From Sclerurus mexicanus (Eukaryota; Chordata; Aves; Passeriformes; Furnariidae), in NCBI GenBank assembly GCA_013396755.1, contig VWZF01002957.1, positions 2,196,084 through 2,260,083 on the forward strand: a stretch of DNA of 64,000 bases, read 5' to 3'. Positions 15,101 to 23,400 of the stretch are shown in pieces. The notes below the pieces were generated by a model. That model was not told the DNA's origin and searched no databases. It saw nothing but the letters and a program-made list of their open reading frames with translations. Position numbers and translations under genes: made by a program. Each line of letters starts with the position of its first letter. Within the stretch, counting starts at the first letter, position 1.

Positions 15101-16339
15101 AAGAAGGAAACTAGGTATAAAGCGGATTTAGGCATTACACTGACAAAGTTTAGTCATGACTGTCTATAGAAGCAGCCAGGAAAAGTGATAAAGTACTCCA
15201 GGCAAATGACTGTTCTCATATATTATAAATAGCTCACAGTAACTAAACAGCTGATGCATTATTAATAGGCTCCACACTATATGCTTCCTGACTTCAATCT
15301 GAACAACCCAGTCCAAGTCATCAGAAAAATTTGCTTCTATTCTACAGACAAGAATAAACATGCAATTTGCTAACAGATTTCTTCACTGTGAAAGAAAAGT
15401 GGCTTTCTTCTACTTCATGCAGAATCCCACAAGGAGTTATTACATAGTTGTACGATAAAATACCTTATACTGAAATATATGGTTAGATACAGTGCATACC
15501 AGCCATTTTCATCTCAGAAAATGTTTCGCAAAGCACTTTTCTAAGACTCTACTCCATGTAGTTAATATAGTGGTCTAAAATGACTGTTGGCTAGAGAGTA
15601 CCGGTGAAGGAAGAAAATACACAACTCAGTAAGAGATGGACAATAAACACAGGATGACCATACTCATGTTTCAGGCTGTCTGTGGGTGTGAACATGAACG
15701 TACTCTCACATGCATGTGTGAAGGGGTGGGAAATCATGGGGCACATTTCCACAAGAGACAAGAATGTCATGTAATTTTGCTATCTTCCCTAAATTCCCAT
15801 GTAAAGGCCAGAGGTGAAACCAACTGATCCTTTTTCAGATGCAATCATCAATTTTTTGTATTCAATCATTAAGACAAAGGTTTATTGGCTGACAGGCTAC
15901 ACAGCACAAGGGTAGCTGCCCACGAGTACTGGACACAAGAATACTTGAAATGTTTGAATGTCAGTAAGATGTACAGCATTAGTTTGCATTACTTCCAGAA
16001 TAAAAATTTTCTGGTTTGGACACGGCAAAAACTGAAGTCCATGGTTTAAAACTATCTATCTTGCTGAAAACATAGAATCAAAAAAATCAGAAGAAGAAAA
16101 AAGAAAGCACATTCATGCTAGAGCACAGACACTCAGGTTTATCAGTCTTTGTACCTTGAGTCGAGCTTCTACTGAAGCTTTCTTACGAGCTTCCCTCCTG
16201 CGATACTGCTCCACTTTATCCAGCTGATCAGGACGCTGAAGCATTCCTGCTACTCTCTGCACAGCTGTTGCAACGGCTTCCCTATCCGTTTCCTCCATTG
16301 TTGATTAGGGCCTCAAAATGCCTTCATAACTTAACGGCA
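1..16339 (-). CDS. EXOC3: EXOC3 (exocyst complex component 3, SEC6), 5' part of gene
   Basis: Encodes a subunit of the octameric exocyst, which tethers secretory vesicles to the plasma membrane before SNARE fusion. Seven coding exons on the minus strand join in one frame with canonical GT-AG borders and give about 498 residues. They start with MEETDREAVATAVQRVAGML and include a long run matching vertebrate SEC6 (residues about 122-349: KQLWMVVQRSLVTVRRDPTL, REEKIDRR, LVRHLEIIRKYVLDDL). The family's N-terminal coiled-coil region (residues about 30-120, charged and heptad-like) is present. The protein is normally about 750 residues, so the C-terminal third lies beyond position 1. The start is the only ATG opening the conserved MEETDREAV terminus. 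The gene lies head to head with an axonemal dynein heavy chain. Identity is from recall of the human protein and is strong across every exon. Confidence 0.96.
553..653 (-). CDS. EXOC3: EXOC3 coding exon 6
   Basis: 101 nt, residues about 431-464: MFEQNLQVAAQINEDLKTK then VLLLCLQQMNSFLT. Acceptor CATCTTAG|ATG, donor ACCAG|GTAACA. The internal GGTACTCC after KTK looks like a donor but is coding, because the family sequence continues across it without a break. Confidence 0.93.
654..2159 (-). other. EXOC3: EXOC3 intron between coding exons 5 and 6
   Basis: AT-rich intron. A T-rich run at about 716-780 (on the plus strand) produces a spurious hydrophobic reading frame at 715-1062. I recognised no interspersed repeat or RNA gene. 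Confidence 0.8.
2160..2285 (-). CDS. EXOC3: EXOC3 coding exon 5
   Basis: 126 nt, exactly 42 codons, phase 0 at both ends. Encodes SNIIGWLRKALETDKKDW followed by a stretch ending LPAIVFQ (residues about 389-430). The donor CAG|GTATAA is clear. The acceptor (ATGAAG|TCTAAC) has a poor pyrimidine tract, but the protein match fixes it. Confidence 0.93.
2286..4603 (-). other. EXOC3: EXOC3 intron between coding exons 4 and 5
   Basis: Unremarkable AT-rich intron. Reading frames inside it show no family resemblance, and nothing repetitive was recognised by eye. Confidence 0.8.
4604..4721 (-). CDS. EXOC3: EXOC3 coding exon 4
   Basis: 118 nt, residues about 349-388: AEMMGNSELSPEVDVNSLDP then VVDQLLSKYMSTLT. 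The two carried bases AG plus T encode Ser, matching the family's STEMM junction. Donor ACT|GTGAGT. An open frame runs on past the donor, but its sequence no longer resembles SEC6. Confidence 0.94.
4722..9334 (-). other. EXOC3: EXOC3 intron between coding exons 3 and 4
   Basis: A 4.6-kb intron. The only recognisable content is a CR1 LINE tail at about 7488-7680, listed separately. The remainder holds short unrelated reading frames. Confidence 0.8.
7488..7680 (-). mobile_element. CR1 LINE, 3' end fragment
   Basis: Read on the plus strand, the segment starts with the reverse complement of the CR1 tail (CACAGAATGGTTTGGGTTGA), followed by CCATCCAACCTGGCCTTGAA and TTCTCTGGGCAACCTGTTCC, a well-known CR1 signature in bird genomes. 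The element is therefore in minus orientation, and only its 3' few hundred bases remain. Resemblance fades after about 7680, so the left boundary is approximate. The minus-strand frame here (WNRLPREVVNAPSLEAFKAR) is the C-terminal remnant of CR1 ORF2. Confidence 0.88.
9335..10016 (-). CDS. EXOC3: EXOC3 coding exon 3 (682 nt)
   Basis: The largest coding exon of the gene here. The carried G plus TT gives Val of VPEIVRET, and the frame runs to LLTWVLNTYN with two bases carried. It holds the most conserved SEC6 stretch, with LAKQLWMVVQRSLVTVRRDP and TRIEGTQADTRESDKMWLVR readable. Acceptor TTTCAG|TTCCAG, donor CAATAG|GTAAGG. Confidence 0.97.
10017..12080 (-). other. EXOC3: EXOC3 intron between coding exons 2 and 3
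   Basis: AT-rich intron. Near its 3' end (plus 10075-10120) is an exact 23-bp tandem duplication. No recognised transposon or RNA gene. Confidence 0.8.
10075..10120. repeat. 23-bp tandem duplication
   Basis: CAAAGAACAAATACTAATAA plus AAG occurs twice back to back with no visible mismatch, followed by a partial third copy (ATAATAAAAG). It lies about 60 bp upstream, in transcript sense, of EXOC3 coding exon 3's acceptor. Confidence 0.85.
12081..12300 (-). CDS. EXOC3: EXOC3 coding exon 2
   Basis: 220 nt, entered in phase 0 and left with one base carried. Encodes residues 49-121, AAIQSQLDGVRTGLSQLHNA through AVENLKNIFS. Acceptor TTTAAG|GCAGCA, donor TTTCAG|GTAATT. This is the coiled-coil part that contributes to exocyst core packing in the family. 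Confidence 0.95.
12301..16154 (-). other. EXOC3: EXOC3 intron between coding exons 1 and 2
   Basis: A 3.9-kb intron with nothing recognisable by eye except a short G-rich patch at about 13978-14010. No transposon signature. Confidence 0.75.
16155..16339 (-). CDS. EXOC3: EXOC3 first coding exon with 41 nt of 5' UTR
   Basis: ATG at 16298-16296; 144 coding nt give residues 1-48, ending ASVEARLK. The donor is AAG|GTAC at 16155/16154, leaving phase 0. A pyrimidine-rich acceptor (TTTCTTTTCAG) at 16340 puts 41 nt of 5' UTR in this exon, so at least one noncoding exon must lie upstream, probably in the GC-rich block beyond 18.6 kb. I could not fix that exon's ends. Confidence 0.93.
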
Positions 16340-18600
16340 CTGAAAAGAAATAAAACAATTTCGGAAAATACTTTTTTTCATTTGATGGCTATGTGACATT
16401 TCAAAGTTAACAACTGGAGAATTAACTTTGGCAATAAAAAGTGCAACTTGGCAGAAGCATCCCTAGGCTGCGTTATAAAGAGAAGTAATTGGAATTCTTC
16501 AAGAATTGCATTTAAAGTCACTTAACTCTGTTTCATTTGTTTCATTGAAACGTTCTTTGGTTGCTGTTCTTATATTTACCTTGCTCTCTGTAAGTTTATA
16601 TAAAAGAAAAAAACTAAAACCAAATCACAAAAAAACTATTACCACCACCAAGAAGAGCCAAGTTTCATTTAAACCAGGTTTTATCTAATCCTAGAGCAGG
16701 TTTGCCTATCAAAAGGGGAATGAGACAAGCACGAATAAAGGAATCTTGTAGATGGTTGAAGCAAAAATTCTAACTCCTCCTGAATTAGAATCTGATGAAG
16801 CTGAGAGAACCAGAGTCCCTCTGCAGCAACAGGTTGAATTTGCTACTAGAACTGCAGAGAAACAGCTGTGGAAGCTCTAAACCCGGAGACTTAACTATAA
16901 AGCACTTCCATTTAAACTTCTGACTTTTTTATTTCCTCCTCTTGTTTTCAGTTCTTCCACAGTATCAATCAGGTCCACCAGAGGTGTAGGTACGCAGGGA
17001 AAAATTAATCAAGTATTTCACCTAATTCTAATTTCTAGTGTAGTCAAGACACACAGGCAAACTAGTATGCAGAAAAGGTAAATTCTGCTGGCTGTCAAGC
17101 CAGACTTGTTCTCTCAAACTTCACTAGCTACTAATAGAAAGCAGGGAATACCCCAGTCAGCAAGGATACAAGACATGATCTTCACAGAACTTCGAGGAAC
17201 ATATCTGGAGCTCCTCACTGCTTCCAAATTATTTCTATCATTTTATGTCTTCAGTCTTGTAATCAAAACGAAAATTTTAGATTCTGCTGCCACAACTAGA
17301 GACCATACTTTCTCATATTCATATTATTCTTTGAAAGTAGATACCCACTTTCAAAGCAGTTTGCATTCATCACATCACTTAATCTCAACAGAATAATGAT
17401 CTGATGAAGAACTGGGCCAAGGGCACAGCACTGAAAGACCGAAAGCAAGAAAACTCACAGGCAAGAGAAAGACAGCTTGATAAATGACGGACAGTGGAGA
17501 CATCCCCCACCCCAAAAAAATGTAAAAAAAACTGAAGCAAAGAAAATTGCTCACCACCTCTCACAAGCAAACTAATGCTCCAGTTGGTCTCTGAACAGTA
17601 GCCACTCTGGAAGCAAAACCCCTGTATTTTATTGCTAAGTAAGGCATTATACACTTAGGAATTTCCCTTGTGTTTGGGACAGATGTCCCGGCCTAGCTGG
17701 GCTCTCAGTCCCTTGCCTATCCCCAGCCCACTCTAGGGGAGTGGAAGGCAGAATAGGAAAAAGAAAGCCTTCACACTGTGTGAGTACCCTTCAGCCACAG
17801 CCAAAACACTGCACTGTGAGCAGCACTGTTTTCGCCAAAATCCAAAACTACAGCACTATACAGGCTGTTACAAAGAAAGTTAACTCCATCTCAGGCAGAT
17901 TCTCTAGAGCATTAGTAGAATGAGTCATTTTACAATTTATCAGAGTTAAAAAGCATTCCAGGCAAGGTTTGCCCATGAGCCAGTCTGCAAGACTCTATGT
18001 CTCAAGTTCCTTCATCTGATATGTCAAGATCTGTACCTCTAGTACCTTCAAAAGTTAAATGCATAAGCATGCACTTTTTCCAGAATTACTTGTAGAGTGT
18101 GAACTCCTGCCCTCCTTTACCTCCCAGCTGTGCAACCGGACCCATCACTTCTCTACCACTGGCCTATTTAGCTCAAACCATGTTTGATTTCCTACTCTTC
18201 ATCTGAAGGTGCAGGTTCTGTTTCTTCCACTCACGCTTTGGAATGAATACTCTGTTTTTGTTGGGCTCAGCCCATTTCCAAGCTATCTGGGCTCTATCTA
18301 AAATAAATAATTAAAAAAAGGTAGTTACTTTCAGATATTACTTTACTACAGAAACTATTATGCAGCAGAGAGCTTTATCCTGAGATATTGCCACTCCTGA
18401 AGAGAGGATACATTCCACAGGCTTACAACAGCTTTAATCCACACAAGCCACTACCCAGGCACATCAAGCAGACCTCGTGAAGAGACTCAGCAGCCAAGCC
18501 CATTGTAACCAACCTGCCGAGTCAGCCAGGCTCTTGTGCAACCACCAACCCCTCAAAAGGAAGAGCGAAGTTCAGAAAACCATGACAGCTTTACGCAGAG
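16340..18600 (-). other. EXOC3: EXOC3 5' UTR intron
   Basis: AT-rich sequence between the acceptor of the first coding exon and the GC-rich promoter block, inferred to be the intron separating a noncoding first exon. No repeat or coding exon recognised. The exact upstream limit is unknown. Confidence 0.6.
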
Positions 18601-18925
18601 GCTGCAAGTCAAAACGACAAACGCCTTCAGAGCAAAATCCAGGCTGAAGTACGGAACGGGGACAAAACCAAGCCCCCAGCAGCCCAGGAAAGGCTGCAGC
18701 TGCAAGCGCCCCCCTGTCCTCGGGACTCCCGCTGCGGGAGCGACAGGCTCGCGGGCCCCGCCGCCCCGAAGGGAGCTCCACAACGGGCTGGAGGCACGAC
18801 CCCTGCAGCGCCAGTCCCGCCCGGCTCCCCCCTGGCAGAGGTGGCTCGGCCCCAGCCATGGGCACGGCCGCAGCTGCCCCTGCCTGCGGGGCAAAGGCCC
18901 CGGCACAGGAGGGAGGCAGGGAGGG

Positions 18926-18942
18926 ANCAAACAAACAAACAA
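18926..18942. repeat. single N next to an (AAAC)n run
   Basis: A lone N at 18926 is followed by about four CAAA units. The isolated N is the same style of join seen at 21211 and 22423 and probably marks a contig junction. Confidence 0.7.
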
Positions 18943-19317
18943 AGTGCACGAGTCCCGTGAGGTGCGGGTCGGAGCGGCCCCCTGCTACAGTGGGTGCCGT
19001 CTGGATTAAAAAGGGAGCGCAGGGAGCGATCTCCCCCGGGAGGGGTTGCTAAAGGCTGGAATGACCCGGCCGGGCCGCGCTCGGGGCAGGCCGGGCCGCA
19101 GAGGGTGTGCGGGCACGGGCCGCGCTCCGCCGGCTCGGGGGGCTCTGCCCACCCCGCCACGCTGTGGCTCTGGAGCGGTGCCACGTGTGGATAAGCGGCA
19201 AGCCAGGCGGCACCTTCAGCCCCCTGTGAAGGAGCCTTCGCCCGCCAGAGGGGAAGGGACAATCCTCCCCAGCCCGCCGTGTGTGTCTTTATGTGCGGGC
19301 CAGACCCCAGAGGGATG

Positions 19318-19658
19318 GGATGTGCCACGGAGGATGCTGTGCCTCACAGAGTGCTGTCTCTCAGAGTGCTGTGCCATGGAGGGTGCTGTGCCAAGGAGGA
19401 TGGTGTGTCTCACAGGGTGCTGTGTCTCACAGGGTGCTGTGCCATGGAGGGTGCTGTGCCATGGAGGATGCTGTGCCTCACAGAGTGCTGTGNNNNNNNN
19501 NNNNNNNNNNNNNNNNNNNNNNNNNNNNNNNNNNNNNNNNNNNNNNNNNNNNNNNNNNNNNNNNNNNNNNNNNNNNNNNNNNTGCTGTGCCTCACAGGGT
19601 GCTGTGCCACGGAGGATGCTGTGCCTCACAGGGTGCTGTGCCTCACAGGGTGCCCGTC
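19318..19658. repeat. 17-bp minisatellite with two unit types, interrupted by a gap
   Basis: Seventeen-bp units of two kinds are mixed: GGTGCTGTGCCTCACAG and GGTGCTGTGCCATGGAG, with point variants and one 15-bp unit. About eight units precede the gap and about four follow it. Since 17 is not a multiple of three, the array is open in several frames and yields meaningless repetitive peptides. Confidence 0.93.
19493..19582. other. assembly gap of 90 Ns
   Basis: An N run lies inside the 17-bp minisatellite, with repeat units on both sides. The true array is probably longer or different in length than shown. Confidence 0.98.
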
Positions 19659-19898
19659 ACCCTGGTCGGCACCCCAGAATCGCAGGGCTCAGGGGGGCTG
19701 TGTGCTTAGGGTTTAATTTATAAGTTAGAGGGAAAAACCCATATGGTGCTTTCCGAAGACAGGTGTTTAGGAAACCCGCGCTGGCTGGCCGGCCCTGCGG
19801 GGAGCGCGGCGACACGAGGCGTGCCCGGGCCGAGGGAGCGGCGTCTGTGTGCGGGTTGCCACAGCAGCTGCCGGCGGCTCCGGCGCGGACCAAGGCTG

Positions 19899-19966
19899 GG
19901 AAACCTGCTGGAAACCTGCTGGAAACCTGCTGGAAACCTGCTGGAAACCTGCTGGAAACCTGCTGC
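19899..19966. repeat. 11-bp minisatellite, six units
   Basis: GGAAACCTGCT is repeated six times without visible mismatch, then runs into TGCAGG. It sits in the GC-rich promoter block about 340-410 bp upstream of the dynein ATG. The unit length of 11 keeps all frames partly open. Confidence 0.95.
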
Positions 19967-20076
19967 AGGCTGAGCCGGGAGCGGCGCGGCATCGCCTGCC
20001 CCCGGGACGTGAGTTTCCACCCGCAGCAGCGGGACTGCAGGGGAATTACAGTCGGGCAAGGAGAAATAAAGCTTTG

Positions 20077-20088
20077 GTAACAGGCAAC
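20077..20088 (+). promoter_or_regulatory. candidate RFX X-box
   Basis: GTAACAGGCAAC pairs a perfect right half site (RGYAAC as GGCAAC) with a left half (GTNRCC) differing at one base, with no spacer. RFX factors bind such boxes in promoters of ciliary genes, and this one lies 218 bp upstream of the dynein ATG. The match to a short degenerate motif could be chance, but position and target gene class fit. Confidence 0.5.
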
Positions 20089-20305
20089 CGTAGAGGAGCT
20101 TTTGTGGTTTTTGAAAACTTGCTTAGATCTTGTCTTTTTAAATCAGCGACTGAAAGTAGAGAATTTTCATTTCCTTTCCTTGCTAGTCTATCACATTGAT
20201 GCTGTAACAGGGATAAAAGTGCTGCAGGTGTGGCTATTACGATGTTACGTTGTCCGGTCATTTTCCGTGTTGTTGATTTAGGTTGATTTTTGTGCGGTGG
20301 TGCAG

Positions 20306-20468
20306 ATGGAGGAGACTGTGGGAGGCGAGACCGAGTTAGGGGAAAGAGTCGAGCCTAGTTCCTCTCATGGTCACTCTGCACAGCAGGAGTCAGAACAACT
20401 GAGAGGAACCCAGCTTTCTTCCAAACCTCATATTGATCTCTCTCCACCTCTCATTGCTATTAAAAAAG
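20306..20468 (+). CDS. dynein first coding exon, left copy (probable assembly duplicate)
   Basis: ATG at 20306, preceded in frame by TAG at 20279, so it is the first possible Met. 163 nt end at AAAAAAG|GTAAGG with one base carried. Identical by eye to 22479-22641. This copy directly adjoins the promoter block and keeps the true upstream context. Starts MEETVGGETELGERVEPSSS. Assignment as the dynein first exon rests on phase and position, not on homology. Confidence 0.6.
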
Positions 20469-23400
20469 GTAAGGAAGAAAATAGTAAGTACTTCACATTG
20501 GCTTTGTATGGAAAAGAAATCCAGGAAGAAAATGGGAAAACAATTATTAAGTAGAGTGTTTAAGGTTATATATACTGGGTGGGTACCTGCTATTCTGAAT
20601 GTGCCAGTGTAGGGACTGCAATGTGTGGTTTTCAGCTTTATAAATAAATATGTCTATATATAAATAAACAAATGCATATATGTTTTTATATACATGTGTG
20701 TATTTACAGGGTCATTTTTTATGTATGTGCATTTACAGGGCCATCCACAGTGCAACTCTGATCCCTGAGCAGATTTCCTACTGTTGAATCACAGTAACAT
20801 GATTAGAACCATTATCATGGAATTAAAACTAGTACTCTATAGTATGGTGTACTCTACAGTATGGCATATAATATGGTATCTCCCTTATATTAACGGTGGT
20901 AATAGATTGAATAGTTAGTTCAAAGATTATTGAACATGGCCTCACAATGACATCAGCCAGCTTCCTCTGCGCCTGCGTGTGCATCCCTTATGTATGTCCA
21001 CTTTGTTTAAGTGTTCCCTGACCTTGTGGAAGATGATCATGTTAGAAAGTACTGAATAAATAAGTATTTGTGGCATCTGGGAGAGGTGCTTAGGGCCTGG
21101 AGGAAAGCTGGTGTCCCTCCTGCCTTCAACAAGGGCAAAAAGGAGGACCTAGGGAAGTACAGGCTAGTCAGCCTCACCTTAGTTCCTGGGAAGGTAGTGG
21201 AGCAGCTAATNTATGTTTTTATATACATGTGTGTATTTACAGGGTCATTTTTTATGTATGTGCATTTACAGGGCCATCCACAGTGCAACTCTGATCCCTG
21301 AGCAGATTTCCTACTGTTGAATCACAGTAACATGATTAGAACCATTATCATGGAATTAAAACTAGTACTCTATAGTATGGTGTACTCTACAGTATGGCAT
21401 ATAATATGGTATCTCCCTTATATTAACGGTGGTAATAGATTGAATAGTTAGTTCAAAGATTATTGAACATGGCCTCACAATGACATCAGCCAGCTTCCTC
21501 TGCGCCTGCGTGTGCATCCCTTATGTATGTCCACTTTGTTTAAGTGTTCCCTGACCTTGTGGAAGATGATCATGTTAGAAAGTACTGAATAAATAAGTAT
21601 TTGTGGCATCTGGGAGAGGTGCTTAGGGCCTGGAGGAAAGCTGGTGTCCCTCCTGCCTTCAACAAGGGCAAAAAGGAGGACCTAGGGAAGTACAGGCTAG
21701 TCAGCCTCACCTTAGTTCCTGGGAAGGTAGTGGAGCAGCTAATGCTGGATACCATTTCCAGCCACATGAAGAACAAGAAGGTGACTGGGAGTGGTCAGCA
21801 TGGATTCACAGAGAGAAGAAATGCGTGACCCACCTCGTTTCCTTTTGTAATGAAGTGATTGGTTTAGTAGATAAGGGGAGAGCAGTGGCTCTGGTCTGCC
21901 TTCAGTAAGGCTTTTGATAAGTAATTCTCCTGTAGGGAATTTTTTATTGTGCCCCTTGAGATGGATTAAACACATTTTGTGCTGAAATATATATAAAAAA
22001 AATAATAATATATTGGACAGTGCTAACACAATAACCGATTCTGTAAGAAGTCTGCAAATATGCTTCATGAAGCAATTCTTTATATACAGTTGTATCTGTA
22101 TGGAGCACCTCAGCCCAGCCTTGGGTCCATCCCCCAGCACCAGCTCTGCTGCCCAGAGGCAAACTCTGAGCCTGACATTCCAGGATGGCTACAAGACAAT
22201 GCTGTGGCTGTTTCTTATCACCAAGGGAAACTAAACTCCCTCACAGGGAGTTGTTCTGCCTCTGGCATTCCTGCTTCCAGCCAGCTTCTGTTGTGCCTTT
22301 TTGCTCTCTGTGCCGGATTGTTCCTGGGTTACAAATTGCTGCAGCAGAGAGGTTAAAATTTAAATTTCCCCTTCACTCCTGTAAGATCCTCCTGTAGAAG
22401 CTGTTGAAATGTGGGCTGGCTGNTGTCCGGTCATTTTCCGTGTTGTTGATTTAGGTTGATTTTTGTGCGGTGGTGCAGATGGAGGAGACTGTGGGAGGCG
22501 AGACCGAGTTAGGGGAAAGAGTCGAGCCTAGTTCCTCTCATGGTCACTCTGCACAGCAGGAGTCAGAACAACTGAGAGGAACCCAGCTTTCTTCCAAACC
22601 TCATATTGATCTCTCTCCACCTCTCATTGCTATTAAAAAAGGTAAGGAAGAAAATAGTAAGTACTTCACATTGGCTTTGTATGGAAAAGAAATCCAGGAA
22701 GAAAATGGGAAAACAATTATTAAGTAGAGTGTTTAAGGTTATATATACTGGGTGGGTACCTGCTATTCTGAATGTGCCAGTGTAGGGACTGCAATGTGTG
22801 GTTTTCAGCTTTATAAATAAATATGTCTATATATAAATAAATAAATGCATATATGTTTTTATATACATGTGTGTATTTACAGGGTCATTTTTTATGTATG
22901 TGCATTTACAGGGCCATCCACAGTGCAACTCTGATCCCTGAGCAGATTTCCTACTGTTGAATCACAGTAACATGATTAGAACCATTATCATGGAATTAAA
23001 ACTAGTACTCTATAGTATGGTGTACTCTACAGTATGGCATATAATATGGTATCTCCCTTATATTAACGGTGGTAATAGATTGAATAGTTAGTTCAAAGAT
23101 TATTGAACATGGCCTCACAATGACATCAGCCAGCTTCCTCTGCGCCTGCGTGTGCATCCCTTATGTATGTCCACTTTGTTTAAGTGTTCCCTGACCTTGT
23201 GGAAGATGATCATGTTAGAAAGTACTGAATAAATAAGTATTTGTGGCATCTGGGAGAGGTGCTTAGGGCCTGGAGGAAAGCTGGTGTCCCTCCTGCCTTC
23301 AACAAGGGCAAAAAGGAGGACCTAGGGAAGTACAGGCTAGTCAGCCTCACCTTAGTTCCTGGGAAGGTAGTGGAGCAGCTAATGCTGGATACCATTTCCA

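Larger units (their letters stand above)
18640..20060. promoter_or_regulatory. CpG-rich block, probable bidirectional promoter
   Basis: Base composition changes sharply from AT-rich introns to GC-rich sequence with many CpGs (for example around 18720-18780, 19060-19140 and 19790-19890). It lies between the divergent 5' ends of EXOC3 (minus) and the dynein gene (plus), where vertebrate genes often share a CpG-island promoter. The long reading frames inside it come from the GC bias and two minisatellites and are not proteins. Transcription start sites cannot be placed from sequence alone. Confidence 0.7.
20251..21210 (+). repeat. duplicate segment A (matches 22424-23383)
   Basis: 960 bp matching 22424-23383 with one difference noticed (C at 20669 against T at 22842). 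It ends at the single N at 21211. Contains the first exon, the start of intron 1 and the first 140 bp of a CR1. Confidence 0.95.

Noticed and set aside
18536..19723. Long reading frames on both strands in the GC-rich block, up to about 230 codons
   Set aside because: They are open in several frames at once, run through Ns and a 17-bp minisatellite, and have no family resemblance. This is the effect of high GC and of a repeat unit not divisible by three.
19743..20199. Overlapping plus and minus frames with NLLETCWKPAG-type repeats
   Set aside because: The repetition comes from the 11-bp minisatellite; the peptide is a by-product.
21037..21776. Reverse transcriptase-like frames taken as a functional retroelement gene
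   Set aside because: They are short CR1 ORF2 remnants interrupted by stops, a nested insertion and contig joins.
20306..22641. Genuine duplicated alternative first exons of the dynein gene
   Set aside because: Single-N joins and the exact A plus B equals C relation make an assembly artefact far more likely.
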